Below, in pieces: positions 47,532 through 55,337 of a DNA stretch of 64,000 nucleotides. The notes below the pieces were generated by a model, which saw only the letters and a list, made by a program, of their open reading frames with translations, had not been told where the DNA came from and made no database searches. A program made the position numbers and the translations under genes. This DNA comes from Thiohalocapsa sp. (GTDB lineage: Bacteria > Pseudomonadota > Gammaproteobacteria > Chromatiales > Chromatiaceae): assembly GCA_028277725.1 (NCBI GenBank), contig JANQFX010000079.1:1-64000 (forward strand). Reading direction: 5' to 3'. How positions within the stretch are numbered: the first letter of the stretch is position 1; every line of letters begins with the position of its first letter.

Positions 47532-49485
47532 CAGTCCGATCCGGAGAGCCATCGCTGGAAGGGCGCTTGGCCAGAGTTTGAAGTTGCTCAATCGCCTCGC
47601 GCATCTGGGCGATCCTCTCACCGCGTAGAAGGGCCTGCCCACGCGACAAGCTTGGTGCAGACTCGGCTTTCGCCAAGTACTCGTCCACGTACTCGAACAG
47701 GCCTGCCGTTGCGTGGTCCCAAGCCTGCTCCAGCGGAATCTCATAGTTCGGCCAAACTTCGAATACCTGGTCAAGCGTATCCTGTAGGGCTCCGAAAGCA
47801 CCCTGCGCGCGGAGGACCCGGGCTTTGGCGACGAGGAGATTGGCTTTGTGTATTGCGACGCCGGTGTAGCGCGGATTGGCAAGCATCAGATCGGCAATTG
47901 CGATCCTCTCCTCCGGCGCCAGGTCGCAGATACTGCGGGCTTCATCGTTAGTGAGCCAGATCAACAGTTCCACCGCGGTGCTATTGAACCGCGCAGCGGG
48001 GATTGCGTCCTTGAGCGCGTTAAGAAGACGGTCGTCGCTGGGGTCCGCCTGGGTCATGCAGCGCTCTGCGATCAGACGGAACAAGCGATAACCGAGTTGC
48101 TCCGGTGCGGCATCGCTGGCGGACTCGATTTGCTGGATCAGCGCCGTGACATTGCGCTGCTCCGAGAAATACTGAAAAGCCATGATGTTGGCGCGGGGAG
48201 AGCGCGGGTGCTCCGCAGACCAGATGGTCGCCAGGCGTTGATGCGAGCCCCAGACCTGAGCAGTCAGCAGGGAAAGCACTAGCAGCAAGACGAACAGAGC
48301 GCCCGTGGCGAAACCGACGATGCGTTGTGCCTGCGCCTGCCGAGTGACCAGGAAGCCACCGATGGCCACGTAAATGCCGAGCATCGGCAGGTAATTGCGG
48401 TGCTCGAAGTAGAGTTCCAGGCACAGTACGCTGGACTCCAGCGCATGGCCGAGCACGAACCACAGTATGGCGAAGCTGAACAGAGGCCAGGTTCGGCGTC
48501 GGATTAGGGCGAGGCCCACCAGAACCGCGAGCACCAGCAGCGAAACGGCAGTGGAGGCTGGCTCCCAGAGTCCGCGGGATGGGATGTAGTCGTCGTGGAA
48601 GGGGCCGTATTGCGACAGCCTGGGGGCCAGAACGCCCTGGAGGTATTCCACCAAGATGCGGGCCTGGGTCAGTACGCGCTCAGACGGCGTGAAGTCCCGG
48701 GCCGTATAGGCCTCGGTCATGGTTGGGTGCCACACGCTCGCGACATAGCCTATGGTGGCGAGGACTGGCAAGGCGATAAAGACCACAAACCAGACCGGCC
48801 AATAGCTTGGGCGCGGCGGGTTGGTGTCCGAGAATAGCGTCGCCTCGATGACCAGCACATAGAGCACGGTAATGAGCGCGATCTCCTTGCTGATCAGGCC
48901 GAGCAATAGCGCGGTGCCGAAACCGAAGGTTAGCAACCCGAAGCCAAGTCGAGGCCGCGTCGGTGCGACCCGACGACCCTGTACATAGGCCAGTAGCGCA
49001 AGGAGGGAGAACAGTGCCCCCAGCAGCGTCATGCGCTGGATAACCATCATCACCGGGCCCAACTGCATCGGGTTGACGGACCAGAGCGCCATGGCAATCA
49101 GCGCGGCCCAATCGGCGCGTTGGCCGGCAAAGGGTCCGCCTGTGGTGCGCAGCAGCAGGCGTACGAAAGCGAACACCAACACGGCGTTCAGCAGATGCAG
49201 TAGAAGGTTCGTCGTCTTGAATCGGGCTGGGTCCGTCGGCCAGCCGTTGTCGTCAAGGAGCAGGCTGAGGTAGGCGAGGGAGCGACCGCTGCCGCCGTGG
49301 GTTGGCAGCGTGAGTGTCAGGACCTCAGGCCAAGTGTCGACCATGCCATCGGTGCCCGCGAGTTTCGGCAGGTGGGCAAGATCGTCGAAGAACCAGGGGC
49401 CGGACAACCCCGGGGAAAACAGCAGGCCCACCAACGCTAGCACGGTGGGCAGAAACACCGCAACTTTGACTTCGGCTCTCGTCAT
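47521..49485 (-). CDS. GT-C/TMTC-like membrane protein, candidate pilin glycosyltransferase
   Basis: 654 residues. About twelve membrane helices occupy residues 8-430. The first periplasmic loop has FFDDLAHLPKLAG, matching the acidic pair of GT-C enzymes, and NPMQLGPVMMVIQRM and LELYFEHRNYLPMLG resemble TMTC-type proteins. The last 220 residues form a soluble TPR-like domain. Position between a polyprenyl-sugar transferase and the pilin gene suggests O-glycosylation of pilin; this is inferred. The start codon directly follows a terminator T-tract and lacks a free Shine-Dalgarno. Confidence 0.72.
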   Translation of the reverse strand: MTRAEVKVAVFLPTVLALVGLLFSPGLSGPWFFDDLAHLPKLAGTDGMVDTWPEVLTLTLPTHGGSGRSLAYLSLLLDDNGWPTDPARFKTTNLLLHLLNAVLVFAFVRLLLRTTGGPFAGQRADWAALIAMALWSVNPMQLGPVMMVIQRMTLLGALFSLLALLAYVQGRRVAPTRPRLGFGLLTFGFGTALLLGLISKEIALITVLYVLVIEATLFSDTNPPRPSYWPVWFVVFIALPVLATIGYVASVWHPTMTEAYTARDFTPSERVLTQARILVEYLQGVLAPRLSQYGPFHDDYIPSRGLWEPASTAVSLLVLAVLVGLALIRRRTWPLFSFAILWFVLGHALESSVLCLELYFEHRNYLPMLGIYVAIGGFLVTRQAQAQRIVGFATGALFVLLLVLSLLTAQVWGSHQRLATIWSAEHPRSPRANIMAFQYFSEQRNVTALIQQIESASDAAPEQLGYRLFRLIAERCMTQADPSDDRLLNALKDAIPAARFNSTAVELLIWLTNDEARSICDLAPEERIAIADLMLANPRYTGVAIHKANLLVAKARVLRAQGAFGALQDTLDQVFEVWPNYEIPLEQAWDHATAGLFEYVDEYLAKAESAPSLSRGQALLRGERIAQMREAIEQLQTLAKRPSSDGSPDRTDVP

Positions 49486-49517
49486 AAAGAAACAGCCCCA
49501 AGGCGCACCTCGGGGCT
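49485..49517 (-). terminator. Rho-independent terminator after the pilin gene
   Basis: On the minus strand AGCCCC-G-AGG pairs with CCT-T-GGGGCT around a four-base loop, and the tail GTTTCTTT runs directly into the start codon of the downstream membrane protein. It limits read-through from the strong pilin promoter. Confidence 0.75.
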
Positions 49518-49572
49518 TGCTCGGCGGGTAGGGTGAGTTCGGAGCGCCAGGAACCCGGCTAGCTCCGAAGCC

Positions 49573-49989
49573 TTAGCGACAGTTGGCGGGACGCTTGGCA
49601 GCTGCCACATCGCCTCCGGAGCAGGTCCATGCGATGACGTTGCCCGTGGCCGTGCGACCCTGGAAAACGATGTTGGAGTTCGCGGTCACGCCGGCGGCCG
49701 CAGCGTAGGACACCGTGATGGTGCTACCTCCGATGGTTATGCCGGAGACCAACGCGGTGACAGGTGAAGAGTATCCCACGCTGGCACCGGCAGCGGGCCA
49801 CCGATTACGGTCAATCCGAAATTCGGCTGCCATCGTTTTTGGCGCGGCGGCAAGGGTGATGCCTTCGGTGATCTTCGCGCGAGTGGTGTAGTCCAAATAG
49901 GACGGAATGGCGATGGCGGCCAAGATCCCGATAATCGCAACGACGATCATCAGCTCGATGAGGGTGAAGCCGGATTGTTGTCTCTTCAT
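49573..49989 (-). CDS. pilA: Type IV major pilin (PilA-type)
   Basis: 138 residues. Short basic leader ending in glycine (MKRQQSG), prepilin peptidase site before F, glutamate at mature position 5 in [20 protein letters not shown], then the N-terminal helix. The C-terminal cysteines in AWTCSGG and PANCR should form the disulfide-bonded loop. Only one pilin gene is present. A sigma-54 promoter lies upstream, as for pilA in other gammaproteobacteria. Ser/Thr-rich stretches ([18 protein letters not shown]) offer O-glycosylation sites. Confidence 0.93.
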   Translation of the reverse strand: MKRQQSGFTLIELMIVVAIIGILAAIAIPSYLDYTTRAKITEGITLAAAPKTMAAEFRIDRNRWPAAGASVGYSSPVTALVSGITIGGSTITVSYAAAAGVTANSNIVFQGRTATGNVIAWTCSGGDVAAAKRPANCR

Positions 49990-50126
49990 GGTGATCTCTG
50001 TCAGGGCGGGTGGATGGACGCGTGCTGAACGGCGGGCGGGGTGGAGGGCTTGCCGCCCTGGGCCCCGCCGTGTCACGGGCGGCGAGAGCAGACGCTGGCG
50101 CGCCCATGATCTCTCTTCAAGAAGAA

Positions 50127-50142
50127 AGCAAGTTCTTTGCCA
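50127..50142 (-). promoter_or_regulatory. Sigma-54 promoter of the pilin gene
   Basis: On the minus strand TGGCAAAGAACTTGCT fits the -24/-12 consensus (TGGCAC-N5-TTGCW) with one mismatch. The start codon is about 140 bases downstream. PilS/PilR with RpoN control pilA in many gammaproteobacteria. Confidence 0.8.
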
Positions 50143-50269
50143 GGACCGACGCAGTTTTTCGTGTCGCATCAAGCGGCTGATTTCCTGGCGCGTCACAGCG
50201 CGTGTGTGATCGAGTTCGCGGTTTTCCGCAATGGCGAACCGGGAATCACGCTACTCAAAACGGCAGAAA

Positions 50270-50286
50270 GTGACAATTCTTGTCAC
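50270..50286. promoter_or_regulatory. Palindrome upstream of the pilin promoter, candidate activator site
   Basis: GTGACAATTCTTGTCAC has perfect 7-bp arms around TTC. It lies about 130 bases upstream of the sigma-54 promoter, the usual distance for an enhancer, and its TGTCAC halves recall PilR-type sites. Identity of the binding protein is inferred. No gene lies in 49990-50411. Confidence 0.5.
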
Positions 50287-50411
50287 ATTGGTACGGCACC
50301 CCGATCGGCGCGCTGCTGTGGCGGCAGCGGGCTCTAGCCGCGCAGTGCCGTTGGCGTTGGCGTTGGTGGGCCGGTGTGCCTGGCGGAGGGGTAGAAGTCC
50401 AGGGGCGACGA

Positions 50412-50843
50412 TCAGGGGACGATGAGCAGATCGGCGAGCTTGAAGACGGCGCCGAGGACGGCGAGGCCCCCCAGCAGCCAGCGGGTCTGTGCCGCCATGG
50501 CCTTGTGCAGGTTGACCTCGACCTCGCTGATGCGGACTTCGACCTGGCTGATCTTGAGTTCGACGGCTTTGATCTCTTTCTGCAGGCGGGCTTCGACTTC
50601 TTTGATTTCCTTCTGCAAGCGGGCTTCGACTTCTTTGATTTCCTTCTGCAGGCGGGCTTCGACTTCTTTGATTTCCTTCTGCAGCCGCAGCTCAGACTCG
50701 CGCACATGGCCTTGGGTGGCGAGGTCGTTGAGGTGTGGAAACCGGGCCTCGAGCGCCTCGAAGGCATCGGCGATGAGGCGCGCGCGTTCCTTGTCGTCCG
50801 AGGTCTCGGTGAGTTTGGCGTAGAGGTCGAGGGCGGCGCTCAT
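50412..50843 (-). CDS. Coiled-coil protein with C-terminal membrane helix, paralogue B
   Basis: 143 residues. The head (1-50) matches paralogue A, then EVEARLQKEIK is repeated in three nearly identical 33-base DNA units, then a shorter coiled coil and a hydrophobic helix (WLLGGLAVLGAVFKLADLLI). The near-identity of the DNA units shows recent in-frame repeat expansion. Function unknown. Confidence 0.8.
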   Translation of the reverse strand: MSAALDLYAKLTETSDDKERARLIADAFEALEARFPHLNDLATQGHVRESELRLQKEIKEVEARLQKEIKEVEARLQKEIKEVEARLQKEIKAVELKISQVEVRISEVEVNLHKAMAAQTRWLLGGLAVLGAVFKLADLLIVP

Positions 50844-50981
50844 GGTTGCGCTCTCCAGGTCTTCGTCACTGGCCCCCGATCATAGCATCCTGTCGATACA
50901 GCGGTTTTCTGAGAATCGAGTATGCCGCACCCACAGCATTGCAGGTCGTGTAATGGGGGCGTCTTCGCGGGGCGGTTTCGC

Positions 50982-51182
50982 TCACTCCCACGGCTGTTGC
51001 AGCCAGTCCTCTAGCTCGTCCAGGTCCGCTCCGATGGCGCAGCCGCCGGGGAGGACGGGCGCCATGGAATGCGGTTCCACCAATCGATACAGGGGCCGCT
51101 CGACCTCGTCGGTGGCGCGGACCAGCCGCAGGCCCATGCGATGGGCCAGGGTGCAGACACGGTGTTCGTTGACAGCCAGCAT
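50982..51182 (-). CDS. Small protein of unknown function
   Basis: 66 residues: LAHRMGLRLVRATDEVERPLY, then a turn and GGCAIGADLDELEDWLQQ. Resembles small uncharacterised proteins with a short beta segment and a C-terminal helix, but I cannot name the family. GGAG nine bases before the ATG supports translation. Confidence 0.55.
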   Translation of the reverse strand: MLAVNEHRVCTLAHRMGLRLVRATDEVERPLYRLVEPHSMAPVLPGGCAIGADLDELEDWLQQPWE

Positions 51183-51362
51183 CTTTGGTTTCTCCAATGT
51201 TAAGTATTGGCGAGGTATATGTTGCACATTGAAAGACCATATTGCAAGCATGGGTTGCCCGAGTGTCGTGCTCGGTGACCGGCCTGGGTAGGGAGGCGTA
51301 AACAACGGAATGGGTTGACGATCTACGGCAACACGCTCCTTGACGAGGAGAAAGCCAGGCAC

Positions 51363-51388
51363 AAAAAAAGGCGCCCGAGGGCGCCTTT
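51363..51388 (-). terminator. Rho-independent terminator of the soxXAKL operon
   Basis: AAAGGCGCCC and GGGCGCCTTT form a 9 to 10-bp stem with a tight loop, and the minus-strand transcript continues into a run of Ts. It lies 28 bases after the soxL stop. Confidence 0.85.
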
Positions 51389-51415
51389 CGTTGGGCTATG
51401 GTCGAGGACCTGGGA

Positions 51416-52105
51416 TCAGGGCCTAACGGTGGTCAGCCCGACGCTGACCCAGTCCTGCATGCCGCCGCGGTACCACTTGAGTTTGTGCGCGGGGTAGCCG
51501 AGCTCCGCCAGGGTCTTGAGGTTGGCGGTGGACTGCGGGCACCAGATGCCGTTGCAGAATAGGATCAGGGTCTTGGCGTCGCTGAAGTCCCAGTTGGATG
51601 CCGGGCCCTGGTTGGCGCCGAACTCATCCGCGAGGATATGGACCAGGCCGTCGGCCTCGCCGGGGGTCTCGAAGGTGCCGGCGGTATCGGTGTTGATCTT
51701 GTTCCAGGGGATGTTGACGGCGCCTGGGATGGTTCCGCGCATGACCCAGTCCGGGGTGCGCGAGTCGATCAGCAGGATGCTCTCGTCGCCCGCGGACATG
51801 CGCTTGAGGTAGCCCAGCACCTCGAGCTCGCCGACGGTCTCGACGCCCGGAACGGCCTCCATGGGTTGCACGCAGAAGGGCGGACAGCCCCGTTCGGTCT
51901 TCTGGAAGGCCTCCGGGAGTTTGGCTTCGGAGTCGTGGCCGCGTTCGACGACGATGGTGCCACCGTTGTGCTTGACCTCAACGGTCTCGAGCCCAGGGGC
52001 AATCATGTTCTCGGCGGTAAGAGCAGCGCCGGAGGCGAGCAGTGTGAAGGCGCACAGGCTGGCGCGGGCTGCGTGTTTGCGCAGCGGGGTGGGTTCGGTA
52101 GTCAT
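51416..52105 (-). CDS. soxL: SoxL rhodanese-like protein
   Basis: 229 residues. An N-terminal export signal (ASLCAFTLLASGAALTA) is followed by a rhodanese domain: ILLIDSRTPDWVMRGTIPGA and the active-site loop ILFCNGIWCPQSTANLK with the catalytic cysteine. In Allochromatium-type operons SoxL follows soxK and is thought to act as a sulfur transferase that keeps SoxYZ active. The ATG at 52105 with GGAG upstream is preferred to an in-frame one further out. Confidence 0.85.
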   Translation of the reverse strand: MTTEPTPLRKHAARASLCAFTLLASGAALTAENMIAPGLETVEVKHNGGTIVVERGHDSEAKLPEAFQKTERGCPPFCVQPMEAVPGVETVGELEVLGYLKRMSAGDESILLIDSRTPDWVMRGTIPGAVNIPWNKINTDTAGTFETPGEADGLVHILADEFGANQGPASNWDFSDAKTLILFCNGIWCPQSTANLKTLAELGYPAHKLKWYRGGMQDWVSVGLTTVRP

Positions 52106-52164
52106 TGTCTGTGTCTCCTCGGGCGGGCGAAAAGGTAGGCTCGGCGGCGTCGGCGTGGGCGTCG

Positions 52165-52740
52165 TCACTTCTCGACGGCGGCCCGAACGTAGTCCGGGAA
52201 GTCTGCTCCCTTCTCTGCCATGGCCTGCTCGTAGCCGCGATCGGCCTGGAACTTGGCGGCGCTCGCCGCCTCGATGGCCTTATCGAACTCACCGGCGCCC
52301 GCGAGTGTCTGTGCGGTCTTGATCATCTTCGCAGTGTCGCGCCACTCGCCGCCGACGGATGCGGCCTTCTTGCGCGCTTCCTCGGCGGCCGCGATCAGTG
52401 CCTCCGCCTGCGTGGACTTGTCTTCCTCGACGACGGCCTCGCCGGCCTGAACCTGCAACGCGAACTCGGACTGGCGGACGGCCCAATAGGCGAACTTCTT
52501 GGCCTTGGTGTATTGCCGCGAGGGCAGTAGGGACTTGGCCTCCTCGATCATCTCGCCGGCCTGGCTGTCGGCGACTCCGGCGTCGAGGGCTTTCTGGTGG
52601 GCGACCTCGGCCTCGGCGATGGCTGCTGCGGCCTCGTCGCGGCTGGTGGCCCAGGCGCTGGTGGCGGGGACGGCGACCAGCAGTAGGATCAGAATCAAGT
52701 CTGTGGAGCGCTTGGGAAGCGTCATGCGGGCAGACATCAT
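52165..52740 (-). CDS. soxK: SoxK, SoxXA-binding protein
   Basis: 191 residues. A signal peptide (LILILLLVAVPATSAWA) precedes an all-helical domain with Ala/Glu/Lys-rich repeats (AAIAEAEVAHQKALDAG, EEARKKAASVGGEWRDT) matching the SoxXA-binding/DUF4398 type. It stabilises the SoxXA complex in purple sulfur bacteria. Between soxA and soxL. Confidence 0.85.
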   Translation of the reverse strand: MMSARMTLPKRSTDLILILLLVAVPATSAWATSRDEAAAAIAEAEVAHQKALDAGVADSQAGEMIEEAKSLLPSRQYTKAKKFAYWAVRQSEFALQVQAGEAVVEEDKSTQAEALIAAAEEARKKAASVGGEWRDTAKMIKTAQTLAGAGEFDKAIEAASAAKFQADRGYEQAMAEKGADFPDYVRAAVEK

Positions 52741-52850
52741 GTGGGGGGAACTCCTCTCGTGCAGTTGAACGCGACCGTGCCGGTGAGCCGTGGCCGGGCC
52801 CTCGTGCGAGGGCCGGATGTGGGCCGGCGCGGCGCCCCTTTGGCGGGCTG

Positions 52851-53690
52851 TTATTTGCGTGCGCCCGGGCCGTTCAGCTCCAGGCCGTTGTTCATGTAGG
52901 TCATGAAGTACTCGAGGTTGCGATATTCCTCGCCCTGGGCCGGGAACGGCTTGGCGCGGACCTGCTTGTTGCAGCCGGAGTAGCGGCGGTGCAGCGTACC
53001 CATCTCGCCCCACTTGGAGCGATAGACCGGGAAGTGCGTGGTGTGACCGAGGGCGGGGCTCAGGATCTCGGTCCGCAGCGTGGTGCCGGAGTTACCCAGA
53101 TGGCAGCTGGCGCAGGCGAAGTTGAGCTGGCCGCGGCGGGCGAAATAGAACTCCTTGCCCTGCTCGTAGGCTTCGAGCGCGCGTGGATCGTCCTCGGGAA
53201 TCTCGACGTCGACCACCTGACCGCGGGACTCGTAGGTGATGTAGGCGAGCAAGTCGGCGATGGGGCCCTTCTTGTACTTGAGCGGTTCTTCGCCGTTGGC
53301 CTCGCGGCAGTTGTTCAGGGCCAGCGGCAGGGTCATCACCATGCCCTTGTCCTTGTCCCAATGCGGAAACTTGCCGGCGATGCCCGGGCCGTCCGGGAAG
53401 CAGTCGGCATAGGTCTTGCCGTTGGCGAAGGGGGTGTTCCACATGTCCTCGCCGTCGATGATGGCGGCCTCGTAGGGCGGGAACTCCTCGATGGCCTCCC
53501 AGTTCTCACGGCCGACGGGGTCGATGGAATAAACACCATTGACGAAGTCGGTGCGCTCGACTTGCGGGAAGCGCTGCTCGAAGAACGCGTTCCAGGTCTC
53601 GCGGTCTTCCTCCGGGGTACTGGCGATTAGCGGCGCCGCCAGCAGACCGCCGACGCAGGCGGCGGTGATGGTGGTCAGAGTCTTATTCAT
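52851..53690 (-). CDS. soxA: SoxA cytochrome, monoheme type
   Basis: 279 residues with signal peptide. With SoxX it oxidatively joins thiosulfate to the SoxY cysteine. One heme site is present, C193-x-x-C196-H197 (FACASCHLG). C240 in RRYSGCNKQVRAKPF is the active-site heme-ligand cysteine. C97 and C128 replace the first heme with a probable disulfide, as in monoheme SoxA. A MITE-like element separates it from soxX. Confidence 0.95.
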   Translation of the reverse strand: MNKTLTTITAACVGGLLAAPLIASTPEEDRETWNAFFEQRFPQVERTDFVNGVYSIDPVGRENWEAIEEFPPYEAAIIDGEDMWNTPFANGKTYADCFPDGPGIAGKFPHWDKDKGMVMTLPLALNNCREANGEEPLKYKKGPIADLLAYITYESRGQVVDVEIPEDDPRALEAYEQGKEFYFARRGQLNFACASCHLGNSGTTLRTEILSPALGHTTHFPVYRSKWGEMGTLHRRYSGCNKQVRAKPFPAQGEEYRNLEYFMTYMNNGLELNGPGARK

Positions 53691-53767
53691 TGTGATGGTT
53701 CTCCGGTGGCGGTTCGTGGCGTGCGTCTGGGTCGAGTCGGCTCGGATTCGCTGCCGGTCGCGGTCGA

Positions 53768-53924
53768 CTAGGGAAGCGCTGATTTATCAGTGCTTCCCAT
53801 GCGGGGCAGGATGCCCCGGCATTTTCGGCGACGTAAGTCGCTGAAAATGAAGCAAAGCGGAAATCAAATTTTCGCTTTGCGTGCTGAAGATGGGCAGGAA
53901 GCCCATTCTTCAGCGTCTCCCTAG
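53768..53924. mobile_element. MITE-like hairpin-rich element between soxX and soxA
   Basis: 157 bases bounded by 15-base terminal inverted repeats with two mismatches (CTAGGGAAGCGCTGA and TCAGCGTCTCCCTAG). Internally it folds into successive hairpins: GGGAAGCGCTGA/TCAGTGCTTCCC, GGGGC/GCCCC, CATTTTC-GCGAC/GTCGC-GAAAATG, GCAAAGCG/CGCTTTGC and GCTGAAGA-TGGGC/GCCCA-TCTTCAGC. It has no coding capacity. The flanking CTA/TAG may be the target duplication. It begins six bases after the soxX stop. Confidence 0.65.
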
Positions 53925-53929
53925 TGCAG

Positions 53930-54301
53930 TCATAGCGACCAGATGTACTCGACGACGTCGACGAACTCCTTGTCGCTCAGGATGCCGTGCTTGCCGAAGG
54001 GCGGCATGACGACCTCCGGATTCTTGATGGTCGGGTCCCAAATCTGCAGGGCCACGTCGTTCTTGCTCTTGTAGCGGGTCTGCATGGCAACCAGCGCCGG
54101 ACCGATGGCGCCGGGGGAGTCGGCGTCGGGCATGTAGTGACAAGCGACGCAGTTGCCGCGGGAGCGGTCCATGGCGACCGCCTTGCCTGCGTCGACGTCT
54201 CCGTCGAGGTCGAGCTCGGGCATTTCGGCCTGTGCGCCGACGCTCGCAAGCGCGAGCAGGGATGCCGCCGACAGGGCGTGCAGCTGTTTCTTGAGGGGCA
54301 T
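53930..54301 (-). CDS. soxX: SoxX cytochrome c
   Basis: 123 residues. Signal peptide (SAASLLALASVGAQA), heme site C51-x-x-C54-H55 (NCVACHYMPD) and Met ligand M99 in VVMPPFGKHGILSD. It is the small electron-carrying subunit of SoxXA. A perfect AGGAGGT lies six bases before the ATG. First gene of soxXAKL. Confidence 0.95.
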   Translation of the reverse strand: MPLKKQLHALSAASLLALASVGAQAEMPELDLDGDVDAGKAVAMDRSRGNCVACHYMPDADSPGAIGPALVAMQTRYKSKNDVALQIWDPTIKNPEVVMPPFGKHGILSDKEFVDVVEYIWSL

Positions 54302-54701
54302 CGGGTTACCTCCTATCGATCTTTGGCTATCGTGCTTCGGCTGGGGTGGGGCGTGGTGCCCTGGTCGGCGCGGACCGTCGGTCGGCGTACGGTGGCGTTT
54401 CGTTGTTGTTGTGACCCTGCCGGGGCGGCGGGCGCCGGCCCGATCGCGTCGGGCGGTCGTCTCGGGGCGGGCTGTCCAACTGCAAGCGTCGGCTTCTTGA
54501 CCCGGCCCAAAATGGGGTCTAGGCGCGACCTACGTCGCTCCCACGGCGGCCGATGGTGCCGCCGACTGCTGCAAAACGCAAGTCCTGTCAATGCGGATTT
54601 GCAACCGAAAGCTATCGACAGCATCCGCCCTGGGAAATTCCCGCCCCGAGGCGGCACCGCAGCCGCCGTGCGCTAAGCCCTGCCCGGCGTCATCCTCTCC
54701 A
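54302..54701. other. Intergenic region upstream of soxX
   Basis: About 400 bases between soxX and the regulator gene. It must hold the soxX promoter, but no convincing -35/-10 or -24/-12 pair or long palindrome is seen. No gene is supported. Confidence 0.5.
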
Positions 54702-55337
54702 TCAGTTCTCCGCTGCATTGGTTGCCCTGTCCGGGTAGACCAACAGCACCATGCGCATGAGTTCGGATAGCGAGCGCGCCTCGAGCTTCTCCATCACCTT
54801 GGCCCGGTGGGCCTCCACGGTGGACTGGCTGATGCCGAGATCGGCGGCGATGACCTTGTTGCGCTTGCCGGCCAGGATCTGCTCAAGCACCTCGCGCTCG
54901 CGTTTGGTGAGGCGTTCGAGGCGGTCCTGGACCTGGGCCACCTCCAATGCCTTGCCGCGCTGCTCCTGATCCAGTTCCAGCGCCCGGTGCACGGCGTCGA
55001 GCAGGGCCTGGTCGTTGAACGGCTTTTCGATGAAGTCCACGGCCCCGTTCTTGACCGCCCGCACGGCCATGGGGACATCGCCGTGACCGGTGATGATGAT
55101 GATGGGTGGGTGCAGGGGTTCTTCGGTCAGCCGCTCCTGCAGCTCCAGGCCGCTCATGTGGCGCATACGCACATCGAGCACGAGGCAGCCGGGGCGCTTG
55201 GGGTCGAAGCAGTTCAGGTATGCCCAGGCGGAGTCGAAGGTCTCTGCCGCCAAGCCCACCGAGTCCATCAAGAGGCCGATGGCCTCGCGGACCTCGTCGT
55301 CGTCGTCGACGATGAACACCGTGGGGTCGTTACTCAT
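54702..55337 (-). CDS. FixJ/NarL-type response regulator (TtrR-like)
   Basis: 211 residues. The receiver has VFIVDDDDEVREAI, phospho-acceptor aspartate in CLVLDVRMRHMSG, and EKPFNDQALLDAV. The LuxR-type helix-turn-helix reads LTKREREVLEQILAG and SQSTVEAHRAKVMEKL. It is translated by ATGA overlap with its kinase. Position between soxXAKL and soxB suggests control of sulfur oxidation. Confidence 0.9.
   Translation of the reverse strand: MSNDPTVFIVDDDDEVREAIGLLMDSVGLAAETFDSAWAYLNCFDPKRPGCLVLDVRMRHMSGLELQERLTEEPLHPPIIIITGHGDVPMAVRAVKNGAVDFIEKPFNDQALLDAVHRALELDQEQRGKALEVAQVQDRLERLTKREREVLEQILAGKRNKVIAADLGISQSTVEAHRAKVMEKLEARSLSELMRMVLLVYPDRATNAAEN

Noticed and set aside
50570..50700. Regular 33-base repeats resembling a CRISPR array
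   Set aside because: The repeats are contiguous without spacers, stay in frame and encode a coiled coil; no cas genes are near.
53768..53924. Hairpin cluster as ordinary transcription terminator after soxX
   Set aside because: Terminal inverted repeats enclose several stems and no T-tract follows; an inserted element explains all of it better.
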